In this document: piece after piece, positions 53,076 through 64,000 of the stretch | How positions within the stretch are numbered: the first letter of the stretch is position 1 | Layout: each line of letters starts with the position of its first letter | NCBI GenBank assembly: GCA_001695595.3 | Contig: MBPM02000031.1 | Coordinates: 310,001 to 374,000, forward strand | Origin: Plasmopara viticola | Taxonomy: Eukaryota; Oomycota; Peronosporomycetes; Peronosporales; Peronosporaceae | DNA length: 64,000 nucleotides | Direction: 5' to 3' | The notes under the pieces: generated by a model | Seen by the model: only the letters and a program-made list of their open reading frames with translations | Database searches by the model: none | What the model was told of the DNA's origin: nothing | Made by a program: the position numbers and the translations under genes

Positions 53076-55611
53076 ATGTTTCGTGCGACCGTAGGAATGA
53101 CAATCGATCAGCAACTCCAAATGGCATCCCAATTACAAGCTCAAGGAGACGATGTTCTCAAAGTAAGCTTGGCAAGAATTGCTGGAGATGTACTTTGAAC
53201 ATGTGCCATCACATTTGCATTCACGCAGACGATCCATAAAATTAAAAAGACATCCGGGTATCAGAGAGAGACAACAAAATCCAATACTCTCAAGGTGAGT
53301 GCAACTCGATTGAAGTTATGAAGTTTGCTTAGACTAATGACGAGACATTGCCACAGTTTGAGTGGCTTCAGGAGCATAGCCGCCTCAAAAAATTGGAAGA
53401 GGTGAGTTAACTTATTCCAAAACTGTGCACGCGCATGATAATGCATCGTGATTTGGCTTAGAATTGCTCGAAGGAACTTGAATCTTTGCTACTGCGCATG
53501 TATAATGAGGCGTTTTCAACACAGGACTCAAAGAAGTGGCTGCAAAGCAAGAAAAGCGCGGCTATGGATAATCAACAACAAAACGAGATCAAGAGCCATG
53601 TTGATACTTCTCAAGCCTCCACGATGCTTGGCTCTACCAGTACGGCATATGCCGCAGAACTAGACGAGATTATTCGAACAGAGCAGCTTAATCGGGTTGC
53701 GTTAATGAACCAAGTCTCTTCTGAACGAGAGCAGGTACGAGATTGTGGAAGATTTCATTTATTTAAGAGCGCCAATAATGTGATTGACTTCACTAGAGAG
53801 CAGCTCTAAGCCAGTTCTTGGTGGCGGTTTCTCATGAACAAGACACTGACGCCCAATCAAAGACATATAATCGGCATTTGCCAGAATACCTACAGGTTTG
53901 GTTCTTATGCTTGCTTGCTCGTAAATTACTGCCCTCACCATATGATGTTTTATTCTCAGACAAATGTGCGTCAATTGATCTATGACGCTATTATCGGGCG
54001 ACAAATGATTGAGGTCGCACTGGAAGAGGAAGTAAAATCATGTGAAAACGATTTTAATGTTGCCTACCAGAACGTACTGAATACACTACAGAATGAAACA
54101 AGAATATCAGTCAATAAATCATCGAACCAAGATCACGAAATTACTGAACTTTACGAGGCTGCTGGTGGGAACAAACTATCGGACGAAATGGTGCGGCTTG
54201 AAGTTTTCAAAGAATTTCAAAATCTTTTCACGCAATTTCGAGAAGATCTTGACCAATACAAGCAGGATTTCATCAGCGCTGCGTCTGCTGATACTGCCGC
54301 AGGAAGTATTGAAGCTGCGTCATCCCGTAATGGTGGGTGGAGTGACATTGATGAAGAGCGATTTTTAAGTGCATTTTATAATCACGACAAAAAAGCAGGT
54401 GCCGGCAAGAAACTTGAATTATTGTACGATCAAGTAGCGTTGGCATTACCTAGTATTTCTCTCGATGAAATCAAGAAGCACATGAAATTTCACCAGCATT
54501 TCCGTTTTTTTCAGCAGAAACGAAAAGATCGGCGACGCGAATTCCAGCGCAGATTGGAGGAACAGCAAAGTCTTGCCTCTATAAAAATTCGAAAAGCAAT
54601 CGGAAAAGAGAAAGAAAAGACACGAAAATTAAAGCAACTGCAGGAAATGCGAGAGCAGTGCAACCTCCAACGTGACCATGTTTCTCAGTGGCGTGTGACA
54701 AAAGAGGCCAAAGAACGAATTGAGCGGCAGCAGCATGAAATCAAGCAAATGTTAGATGATCAAAAGCAACAAGAAGAGGGTTTTTTATTGCGTCGCAGAC
54801 AAAATCAGCATAAACTCGCAGTTGACGATTATAAGAAGGACAAAATACTTCGGCAATTGGCTGATGACAAATTGGCATTGGAAAAAGAACAAAACCGTCA
54901 CGAAGAACAAGCTCTTCAAAGAGTCGTTGATACCGAACGAGTGCAGTTTCGACACCACGCGTTCCAGGTTCGTTGCGTTTTTTAACAGTTTTTATAGTCC
55001 ACGTTTTGATTCATATTTTTTTCAGCGCAAATTGGATGATATGAAGCAGCAAGAGCTTCACAAAGTTCAGCTTAAAGCACAGCGTCTGTCAAAATTGAAT
55101 GCATTGAAGGAGGAGACCCCATACGCTCAGATTATTGCAAACATTGCGGTACAAGTTGTCCTCGAGACATGTACTGATCAATATTGACCTTCTTTGTTAA
55201 ATTTTTTGTGTAGCCGGATGCCGAACGTACTCGGCAGGAGACTGCTGCCTTTCGTGCTAACATCAACGCCGCTCAAGAGGGAAGTTCAATCACGGTATGT
55301 ATTTTATTTACTCGTGTGATTACAAAACTTACTTGTCACTTAATGGAGAACAGGAAACTGGATTATTTCCTAGTAATGGATACGATTGTGACACGCTTTT
55401 TAAAAATGCTAGGTTTAAACTTGGCATTGCTCTTCGGGTCAGTGACATGGGCAATAAATCACTTACACGGCTAACGCAGTTATTTGTAATCTTATCACAG
55501 AATGCTGGCTTAAACTCGAGCGAGTTCGCGTGCCAAGCCCTTGCTAATGTTAAGGTTTGTAACGTAGGCGCATATCGAAATCACATTGCAGAACCTACAA
55601 AATTATGGTAA
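53076..55611 (+). CDS. Coiled-coil protein, ten exons (CCDC148/CCDC112-like)
   Basis: I propose exons 53076-53162, 53229-53294, 53357-53401, 53462-53734, 53797-53895, 53960-54967, 55026-55148, 55214-55294, 55354-55437 and 55501-55611. Every exon is a multiple of three and every intron is 58-66 nt, giving 658 residues. The middle has a Myb/SANT-like segment (GGWSDIDEERFLSAFYNHDK) followed by a long charged helix with KRKDRRREFQRRLEEQQ and many K/E/Q heptads. The end carries GLFPSNGYDCDTLFKNARFK and ALRNAGL. This layout resembles animal CCDC148 or CCDC112, which are associated with cilia or centrioles. The resemblance is from memory of the family pattern and is moderate. Flagellated zoospores would fit such a role. 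The start and final exon are the least certain parts. Confidence 0.7.
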
Positions 55612-58600
55612 ATATGTTTTCAATACAAAAGTTTTGCATTTCATCGCACACACGAATGGACCAAACAGTCGATTGATCATCACAAAAGTAGTAGTGCAAT
55701 CAAGTCATGCCCTGCCTCACGTAAAAAATTCTAGCCAACTTCCAATTGCGGATTATGCCGTTTAGTGCTTAATCGCGCAGATTAAAAAGCTCGTACATTC
55801 GCGGTTTCTAGTTTATTAGCGCAGCTTTTGCTAACGCTGTGTTTTGTGCTAACACCAAGTTAAAAAATACAGATTTTTGTATTACTCGGTTTACTTCCTT
55901 TCACCGCCGAGTGCATTTGCACATAAACTAAGTAAGTCGTTGCTAATCCTTGACCATGGCTACAATACGAACTTGTCCCCAACATTACATATTTAAGTAA
56001 AGTAGTAATGCGAAAGTCGAAACTTGTGAAGGACGACCGATAAGTGTAACTTTACTCGTACTCAATGTCCGTGCTTGTCAGGATAAGTTCATAGCAGTTA
56101 AATTGCTTGGTCGCGATGACGGGAGCAACATGTTATCTGGTTCAGCGGGAGCCTCATTGAATGGACAGTTGGTTGCTGTAATGGGGATGCCCAATAGTGT
56201 CCATCGAGTCCAGAAGGTGGTAACACTGAGTTTTAAAGTGGCTGAGCATAGCAAGCAGAAAATCTTGATAGGAGCGGGCAACATGAAGTGCCACTACCGC
56301 CTTGATGTGGGTCTGATTGCCGATCGTGTTGGTCGAAAGCTCGTGGAAACAAACACCATTCCGATACGTTAACAAACACCGTAGAGTTATAGTCCGTAGT
56401 ATGTGAAAGATCACAGAGAGACTGTAGCCGCATTGAGTCTTTGCCGAAGGTGTAGGGCCGACGTTAGACCACAGTATCATCCCCCACTCGGGTTTGGTCG
56501 AGAAAATCTCTTGAAAAATTGCAAGTCAACCTCGCAGTACCATAAGAGGCAAATGAGTGTATGTGCCACCACGAAGCACACCGCAGTCTTGGTGGCACAT
56601 ACACAAATTTTTCTAGATGCTGACGGGAATAGATGAGGTAAAGTACGCTGTGCTGGAGTCTGTAGAGGTGGTCCGAGTAGACGGGTAAAACGTGCTTCTC
56701 CTTCTTAATGTCTCGGCTCTACTTTGATTGGGAGGACTTCTTTCCACAAGACGGCAAGCCCGAAACTTGGTAGCCGGATATTGCATTGAGGATCCGAGCC
56801 ACACTAAAATCGTCCACTCATGGGTTCACCTCTAACAGTGAAATCATGAGTGGAATTTCACGTAGTGCTGTGCCGCTTAGACCAACCCAATCGGGTATCG
56901 GCACGCGAGCTTAGATCAGTTTTGTCCAAGAAATTGGAACGACAGCGTACTTTTAAAACCCTTCCCGAAGGCAAGTTAGTTGAGAAACTGCGATAGTTTC
57001 TTTGGCGTCGCCGATGGCCCACAAACGTGAAAGAATCCATAGGGCGGAGGTTAAAGTTTTCGGCCAGAAGGGTAACGGCCGAGAGGTTCCTGCCAACGTA
57101 CAGCTGTAGGCGACATCTACCTTGTCCAATAATAGTGCCTTAGTCGAACTCGACATGAAGATGGGAGGCCTTTGCTCGAAAGTGCGTAGCACAAAGTGCC
57201 AATAGGCTCCCAAGACTGCCAGCGAGTAGATAGTCGTGAGACCGCGAAGTCCGGGCTGATAGTCACGAATGCATAAAATGTCAAAAATTATCCTCCAAGG
57301 GGATACTACCTGGTCGAATAGGCGGATTAATGAAGCTGCTAAGGAAAAAATGAATTTTTTTGTAGGATTCTTTCAGCTAAATTCAACTTGCATAGCACAT
57401 GCAGCTGTAGGCTTTTTATCCTTTCGGGGATGAAAGGAGACTCAATCCGCGCTCGTGCAGACAAGGTATTGGGTAGAGCGTTGGAGGTGTTAAACCGGCA
57501 AACCAAGCGCGAACTGTGTTCTGTAAGCGGGTCTTAAAATCAAGTTTAGCCGTATACCACACTGTTGGCAGAGTAATTTGCTGAAGTATCGCCATTTGCC
57601 GTAGTTTAAGTGCCTAGGGAAGCCATAAAATACCTTAATTTGCCGGCTCGAGCACAAGTGCCTGCCTTCGCCCCACTTCTGCGTCCAGAGACAGACCCCG
57701 CCGCCTTCGTCAGTTCTCTCCAGAGTATAGTAGACCGCCGCTACGCGTTCGCCGCCGCCGTACGGACCTCCTTGTGAGTGCTTCAGCCGCCGAGTCCAAC
57801 TGCAGCCGACATTTTTCGCTATCTTCATCGGTTGCTTCTGTCTCTCCTTAAGAACAACGTTTGCTTCGTTGGTTTAAACAAAATCTTGAAGGCAGTCAAA
57901 CTTCTGTGCCTTCATTAAATCAATAGTACTATTGTTGACTTCAGCCAAAGGAATTTACCCTTGCCGAAAGTGAAGTAAACATGGTACCAAAGTGGGCATC
58001 ATCTGTACAAATCTCTTTCAATTTGTGGAATTGTAAGAAGTGTGCAATTTTGCTAACCTCGTAGGGCAGCGGACTTACGATTTTTCTCGGCCTGCTACGT
58101 TTGATTACGAATACAGTTTCAAGACTCAATTGATTGCTTTTTTGACGTGGACTCAACTACAACTTTAATCGGCCAACAAATGTAGAGTGTGCCAAATACG
58201 TTTGGATTTTTTATAACAAATCAGTCATTGAAATGTCTAATCGCGATTTTGTGAAATTTTTATTACGCACTCACCACTATGCTAAGCTTCACATTATAGA
58301 AACTACTTCAACAATCAAACTTGGCGCTTCGAACACATGCGTTACCAGTGTGTTTGCATCTCAAGTATCAGCTACAACATAGTGCACTAGGGTTTTATTA
58401 CTAGTTTCGATGGAGGACGGATGTCATAACAACCATCACGTGTATACACGGTTGTATAGTCATTGTAGACGCTCGTCACATATTTTAAGCTTGCCCATTT
58501 GCCCTATATCAATGAAATTACTTTCTTTCGCCTTTAAAAGCTCGTCAATGGAGACGTTAAATGGCACATAATTACTTTTCTCGGCACAATGTACTTACAG

Positions 58601-59006
58601 CCAAGTTTTATTGCACAATATGGAACCTACGCAATACATGCTGCCTTCACTATTGCACGCTGCTGTGTTCTCCGCGCACTTTGGCTTCATCGGATTAAGC
58701 GGCTTCCCAACGCAGATATCTCACTTCAAAACAATTTGTGCATCATAACGCATATACATAGACCAAGCTGCACTTTCGGCAATTTCAATATCATGCTATT
58801 TCAAAGGGCAACACAAACTGGATACAAGTTTCAAATCAAGTGGAAAATGGTGTTGAGGCTAAACAAGAGTCACTTCTTTAACAAATTGTTACTATATTTA
58901 CGCCAACTTGACTTCCAACTACTATGCAACGAAAACGGATATGAAGACTTCTATTTTGCTGCTTCTACAACGACGACTACATACGAATGCTTCTTTAACG
59001 GGGTTT
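55612..59006. other. Gene-poor stretch, probable repeat debris
   Basis: A plus-strand frame at 56103-56372 (DDGSNMLSGSAGASLNGQLV) faintly recalls a retroelement protease region. Minus-strand frames at 56950-57240 and 57490-57828 are protein-like but unrecognised. No complete gene or terminal repeat is visible. Confidence 0.35.
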
Positions 59007-59093
59007 TAACAGCAACGGGATTTGAACCCGTTTTCCGGTTTCCTGGCAGACACCAAGTACAGCTTCTGCAATGGCGGGTTTTCCAACACTGTC
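59007..59093 (-). tRNA. tRNA-like sequence, type II size, degenerate D arm
   Basis: On the minus strand a perfect T arm (ACGGG TTCAAAT CCCGT) is followed by TGCTGTT and a discriminator A. The 3' acceptor pairs, with wobbles, to GACAGTG at 59087-59093. The total is 87 nt with a long variable region (CCAGGAAACCGGAAA), as in Leu/Ser tRNAs. The D arm lacks a normal A box, and the presumed anticodon loop is too long (14 nt between GCAGA and TCTGC). It is therefore probably a pseudogene or tRNA-derived element. No isotype is assigned. Confidence 0.35.
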
Positions 59094-60706
59094 CTTAGGG
59101 TTTTGCGAGAAAGAAAAAAAAAGCTTTCGCTGGCCATGCTACCTATCACTTTTCACCTAGGTTCTTTGCCTGTTTTCTAATCCAAATTTGTATTTACTCT
59201 CTCTACTACTAGCTACAGCTTTGAGCAACCACCCTAAAGTCGCTTTTTACAGACTATTTTAATGGAACAAGACGAAAGTATGCAGCTCGAGTCTGCCGTC
59301 GACGTCGCATGCAATCGACTGTCCCACGCACCAAACAAAAGCAATGAGAAAGGTTGAGAGCCTAACCCAGGATTCGATCATGATACGTGAAACTTGCAAG
59401 CTATTTCGTTATCGATACACAATCCTTCGCGCTCTAGACGCTCTCACACGTCTCCCAACGAAGTCTTTTTCATCTCAGCTTAACGTCAAACCGATAAAGA
59501 TAAGATGCGGATCAACTAACAAGACCAAGTATCACCTCCGCGGTCACTTCGGGTTTTCTTGACCTGATATACCTGGGTTTGCTCGTTGTACGATAAAATG
59601 AGAATCAAGATCGTCAGCTTTCAGATCCCAAGTTATCAACACAAGTGCAGAATACTTAAACACGTTCGGTCAACATCGCAATATCAAGCCTAAACGCGCA
59701 CTAGCCGCATTCCGCAGTGTGGTCGAGTAATTACAAACCTGATTTACACCTTCCAGTCACGGATCTTCTACCTCACAAGTGCGGCAGAAACTTGCAACCT
59801 TTATCGGTATATATTGACGCGAAAGAGCAAGACTTACACACTTCGATCGCAATTTAGAGTCTACTGACTTAAACTTGAGACCAATAATGCCTTTTAGTAT
59901 TTTGGCCTTCTTGGTCATCGTACCTCTGTCCAGTTACTCGCCAAACAAGCTTTTCAAGCATCTATACTTTGTCTCTATGCTGACTATACAATTGCAGACT
60001 ATCAAGACACGTCGTGCGACCCAAGAGATCAAGATTTTGCGCATCAGCTTTCCTCCAGCGATTGGTTTCACACTCAAATTGGCACGCAATTTTCATGACA
60101 CGGCTCTGAGACCATGAATTAATAATTCGGCATCTATCAAGTATCGAAGCATTGAGATTTCAAGGAGAAGTTTACCCGCAATTTAAGCTTTTTGTTGCCA
60201 CTGTATGAAAAAAAAAATTATTTGATCGCCGTGACTTCCGTCTTCACCGCACACTGGTCGATCGTCAAACTTTAGGCCATCCAGAGTTTTAAGCACTACG
60301 CTGTGTACTCCTTTCACTGTCGAATATCGATAAGTCTACACACTACGGCAAAGTTGTCTGGATGTGTAAGTACCATGAGAGCCATGGCCAACGTGTAAAG
60401 TTTTAAATTACGATTCCAGAGTTAAATTTAGCTTAGGGATAACAGATAAAGTTATGAGCTTTTATTTTCCCAGTGAAGCCACAGAGACCACCTGTTTTCA
60501 TTCCCGTGAGTAGGTACTGAAGTCAGTCACCATCACCAAGGGTCGAGCCGTAAGGTATACTCGACAACATAGCTCGTCCTGCAAATTACTCCGAGCTTGT
60601 CCTAGGTCTGGCGCAAAGGCTCATTTCCGGCTGATCAAGTGCGAAAGGGAAGTATCACCATTTTTTTCTTGTTGATTCACAATCCTGGTCTGAAAAACAT
60701 TGGTAT
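59094..60706. other. No gene seen
   Basis: Short open frames occur at 59344-59562 and 59875-60117, without recognisable domains. The second begins with a hydrophobic run (FSILAFLVIVPLSSY) that could pass as a signal peptide, but nothing else supports a gene. Confidence 0.35.
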
Positions 60707-60821
60707 GATTGAGGTCGGAAAGAAGTCCAGTCGCAATTATCGATGAAGCTAATCACCGAGTGTATTGTTCTTCCACTGCGTAAACGCAATCGGGGGTTCA
60801 ATCCCCACCTCGATTCAACAA
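60707..60821 (+). tRNA. Weak tRNA-like sequence with a B-box-like T arm
   Basis: A T-loop-like block GGGGGTTCAATCCCCAC (one mismatch in the stem) is preceded by a small hairpin TGCGTAAACGCA resembling a long variable arm. It is followed by CTCGATT, which can pair with GATTGAG at 60707-60713. The enclosed length is 115 nt, too long without an intron, and no A box is seen. It may be a decayed tRNA or a tRNA-derived repeat. Confidence 0.2.
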
Positions 60822-61279
60822 AGGATTAATAATTAGCCTAAAAAGTGCTAAAGAGAGGCGGTCTTTTTGTGAAACTCCCGCACCAAATTTGAAAGGACAT
60901 AATGGTCGACCGTTAAATACGAGTGATACCAGGATACTCGGTTATAGGACGCTCATCCATCAATTAAACGTGTTGCCGAATTCAAAATGGGTCAGGACCA
61001 GAACAAGAGCTTTTTAAACAGTACACTCAGGGCCTTGGCAAAGTCAAAAAGATTGTCATAGCTGGCGAGACACTTTTGCCGGACGGCCGAGGTAAGGTCT
61101 GAAGCCTTGCGTGTGCGTGGAGGATATCCCTTCCTGAGACAAACCAGTATTGGTCTGAATGCAGAAGGCTGTTCGGTATCAAACTATTGTGATAAGCAAG
61201 GATTTTGGTCCCAGCTTGGCATTCACATTCAGGAGCGCGATCGATCGGTAGTTGCTAAAACAATTTGAGGTCTCGTCTT

Positions 61280-61672
61280 TTCTATGTTTTAGACCCACGC
61301 TGACGCGATAGAGCCACAACTAAGGGTATATTCGCTCTGGTGAAGCCCTGAGATGATGTACGGCCATGGATACATTCTATCTATCAATCTAGACGTACGC
61401 AGATGCGATAGAGCCGCAACTCAGCGTTTATTAGCCCTTTAAAAGTGCTGAGATCATGTTCGGCCATAAATATCTCCTTTCTATTATTTTAGACTTGTGC
61501 AGACGCAATTAAGAAACAACAACTAAACGTATAATCGCGCATGTGAAGTGCCGAGGTGATGATCGGCCATAGATACACTCTTTCTATCAATCTAGACGTG
61601 TACAGACGAGATGGATCCATGACGTAGCGCATATTTGCTCTTGTGAAGCGCTGAGATGATGTACGGTTAGAG
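61280..61672 (+). repeat. Roughly 100-bp tandem repeat, about four diverged copies
   Basis: The block with TCTAGACGTACGCAGA-like sequence followed about 60 bases later by AGATGATGTACGGCC recurs with a period of about 100 bp. Anchor AGAC starts are at 61291, 61391, 61491 and 61594. The copies differ by substitutions and small indels, and the last is partial. The order of shared sub-blocks is the same in all copies. Confidence 0.8.
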
Positions 61673-61699
61673 ACTTCATTGGTCTCATTCCTTGTAAAG

Positions 61700-63200
61700 C
61701 AACAAGATCTGAGCACGTCACTAAAAAGTTGTCCTCTGACCGAGTAAAGGCGGGACCGCGTATATAACTTCGAGTATGCAGCTTGAAAGAATAGAGTCGA
61801 CCTTGTTATACTTAACTGGGAGGCCGTCAGGCCCAGACGCCTTTCTCGCTGAGGTATGTGAAAAAGTGCTGGGTAAAGTTTGTTTGGTATTAGGGGGCTG
61901 TCCAAGTAAGCTTGGTTCTTTGGCGTCCGTCGATCCTTGGTATGTTCTGGTATTCAGGAAAGCTTTGTGCTGTTCTTGTCGTGGTAAAGGTGCCCGAACC
62001 CTTTTGACGGGGATTTGTGGATACCAGACTGATACGAAAAAGAAGGCTTTAGAAGTCGGCTCGAATTCTTCAGCTTGATCCACGGAGATAGGCATCTTGT
62101 GGAGAAATTGAAGCAGCCACAAGAAGTTCTTAGAGCAACGTTGAGTGTGTTTGAGATTTTAGGCAAACATTTGCCTAGACACATATCTATCTTGCTCATC
62201 GAGATTTTCCTTGAAGTTGACTCTAGCAGTCGCAAGCTGTTCGAAGTAGTCTTTGATTGGGTTGGTAGCCTGGGCATGATGTAGCACATTCACGATACGG
62301 TAAGGTCTTCAAGCGTCCGTTGGTACTCAATCTTAAACGAGCCCTAAGGATGATCATATCGCTTTGCCTGTGTTCGTCAAAAAGGCAGCAAGTGCCATAG
62401 GAGTCTCTGCTGAAGCTCCAGAAGAAATCTGCAAGTTCACAAGTGAGTTGTGCAGACATTCTTTGCCTTCCAAGAGCTGAATGACTTCGGCTGGACATTT
62501 TCACAGGGCTTGAGAAGAAGGCTTGTAGCAGATATTACCAAATTGAAATGAAACTTCAGCATGGTTTTCGTACCTTCTGAGCTCCGAAAGCGAAGATGGA
62601 CGTCTTGGGTTTCCGAAAGAATTTTTTTAAAGCTGACCAAGACTAGCCAATTCTTGAACTGGTGTTGGAGCTGGTGCATTAGTGAGCGTTTTGATGCTGA
62701 AGACGTCAGGAATCGACAAATTGTAAGTTTATCATCTAATCCAACATGGCCTCTCGGTCTTGAATGTTGATCATCTTGTCTCGATTGGTCAAGTTGACTT
62801 ACGAACTGTATTCAGGTCATCTCAAAGTGGTGAGAATCCTCTACGAATGTGCGTGAAGGGGCTGCAAAAACCTATGTCCGCTAGCTCGGCTAAATTGGAG
62901 CACAAATCACATGGATGAAGGTCACGACGAAGTCTAAAGTGCTCCGGAAAAGCAAGTCTCGGGGCAGTATTTTTATAAAGGTGACATACTGGCGTATGAC
63001 GTCTTGAAGGCTACGTATGGGGCAGGAAGGTGTGAGAAGCGAACCCACTTAATTGTGTCTCGTAAAGTTAGTGATGTTTTCTTGCGACCAGAAGCTTGAG
63101 CCCAGCTGTGAGGCCATACCCTAGTGTTTCGCTCATTCGAAGCATTAAAAATCTGCAAACTCTGTCTTCCACTAGCCCACGATGTGGAAAATGTTTGAAG
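61700..63200 (-). mobile_element. Decayed non-LTR (LINE-like) element, reverse transcriptase start
   Basis: The minus-strand frame near 61798-61850 reads KASGPDGLPVKYNKV. This matches the GPDGLP block that opens the reverse transcriptase of LINE-type elements. Frames above it at 62123-63160 are open but unrecognised and could be the upstream part. Frames below run into the tandem repeat. Many stops are present. Only the GPDGLP block is good evidence; the borders are arbitrary. Confidence 0.4.
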
Positions 63201-64000
63201 AATTTCGGGGTACGTTGTGTACGTGGAAGTAAAGCCCTTTTAAAATCCCCTCCGGTAGTACTAGAGTAGGCCATCGAAGTAGCCTAGACTCGTAGATACT
63301 CAATTGTGGAGCAAAAGTTTATTGGAAAAGGCCCTGCCAAAATGCAGTTCATTAAGTGCGATATTATTTTTTGGCAAGGGTTGTGCCATCACATAGAATC
63401 CATGTGGGTGAGGCAGTGCCAATGCTTTCATCCCAAAAAGCGTGCTCAGCTTTAGCAGATCCGCGTAGATACTGAGGGCAAGATTTTGCAGAGCCAGCTC
63501 AGCCTCCGCCCGTCATAGCTTGAACCAGAGTTGCAATTGATCTGCACAGCTGTCTCAGAACTATTTGACGATCGAGATTTTGCTGGACCGGATAGAATAT
63601 GGGGATCCATCCAAACACGCAGCATTCCTCGCTCAGTGTACAAGATTGCGCGGATGTCTCACAAGGACGGCATGCCCAAAGCTTTTGCGCAGAGGTGGTG
63701 AAACTTGTATTTCGCCGTGGTGTCAAATAAAATGCGGTGAAGACTGGGCTGAGCTTTCACGAATGCTATCGCTATATCGGGGTCGGTCAGCGAGCAAAAT
63801 TAAAACAGAAAGCCTTCAATAGTCGCGAAAAGGTTTTTAAACGACATCTGTTAAACGTTGCCTTGTCGAACCGTCGCATTTAGGGGTCTTCTCGTCGCCT
63901 TAATTTGCTCTACATAGGAGGCTACAGATTGCGGCGAGATTGTTTTTTTGTCCCATAGAATGAGGTTCTGGTTCGGCGGAATGGGTCCATCGTTTAAGGA
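63201..64000. other. No gene seen at the right edge
   Basis: Open frames of 60-85 codons overlap on both strands near 63450-63822, without recognisable motifs. The stretch may be further LINE-related debris and continues beyond the window. Confidence 0.3.

Noticed and set aside
53295..53332. 38-nt intron ending TTGCTTAG in the coiled-coil gene
   Set aside because: It keeps the frame but is far shorter than all other introns here. Using the next acceptor (ending at 53356) gives a 62-nt intron in phase.
53735..53959. Single 225-nt intron in the coiled-coil gene
   Set aside because: Two 62- and 64-nt introns around an in-phase 99-nt exon explain the interval better.
58589..59098. 169-codon plus-strand ORF
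   Set aside because: Its end (NGVLTATGFEPVFRFPG) is the reverse complement of the tRNA-like T arm, a known artefact. The rest has no recognisable domain.
59875..60117. Short ORF with signal-peptide-like start as a secreted protein
   Set aside because: Only 80 residues, with no motif, repeats, start-site signal or family resemblance after the hydrophobic run.
1..64000. CRISPR arrays, rRNA genes, bacterial operons
   Set aside because: No regularly spaced direct repeats with unique spacers, no rRNA-like stretches and no ribosome-binding-site-led gene clusters were seen. The splicing and domain content are eukaryotic.

Overview
The window looks like a nuclear contig of a filamentous eukaryote, most likely an oomycete of the Phytophthora/downy mildew group. 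The grounds are short introns (about 55-77 nt) with GT...AG ends, Inr-like start-site motifs of the oomycete type just upstream of several start codons, a giant intronless HECT ligase, degenerate Ty3/gypsy and Ty1/copia elements, MULE transposase debris, and a small secreted acidic-repeat protein. The species is inferred, not proven. No bacterial operon, plasmid or CRISPR signal is present.

Layout. 1-5.5 kb holds two decayed Ty3/gypsy pol remnants, both on the minus strand. 5.6-22.8 kb is a dense gene island: a DDX49/Dbp8-type DEAD-box helicase (+), a 4,608-aa HERC-like HECT E3 ligase (-) and a secreted trypsin-like protease (+). The last two are divergent and share a very short intergenic region. 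22.8-27.4 kb is featureless or decayed DNA, followed by a Ty1/copia element (27379-31187) with recognisable LTRs and a 5-bp target-site duplication. 32.0-34.7 kb has a MULE zinc-knuckle fragment and a copine gene. The copine's last two exons lie outside its long open frame and were recovered by splice sites. 35-40.5 kb shows no gene. At 40.5-40.9 kb an inverted, decayed copy of the copine 3' end appears, followed by the secreted acidic-repeat protein (41.1-41.7 kb, -). 42-50 kb is gene-poor, with a MULE transposase pseudogene at 48.2-48.9 kb.

50.1-55.6 kb is a second gene island: phosphopantothenate-cysteine ligase (+), a BolA-like gene with a one-base frameshift (-), the AP-1 sigma adaptin in five exons (+, coding start exon is only the ATG), and a ten-exon coiled-coil gene (+). 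55.6-64 kb is gene-poor, with two tRNA-like sequences, a roughly 100-bp tandem repeat and a decayed LINE-like reverse transcriptase start.

The genes are ordinary eukaryotic functions: ribosome biogenesis, ubiquitylation, CoA synthesis, Fe-S/redox, vesicle coats and membrane-binding copine. They sit in two compact islands separated by repeat-rich DNA that carries the only candidate secreted accessory protein. I see no multi-gene system acting together.
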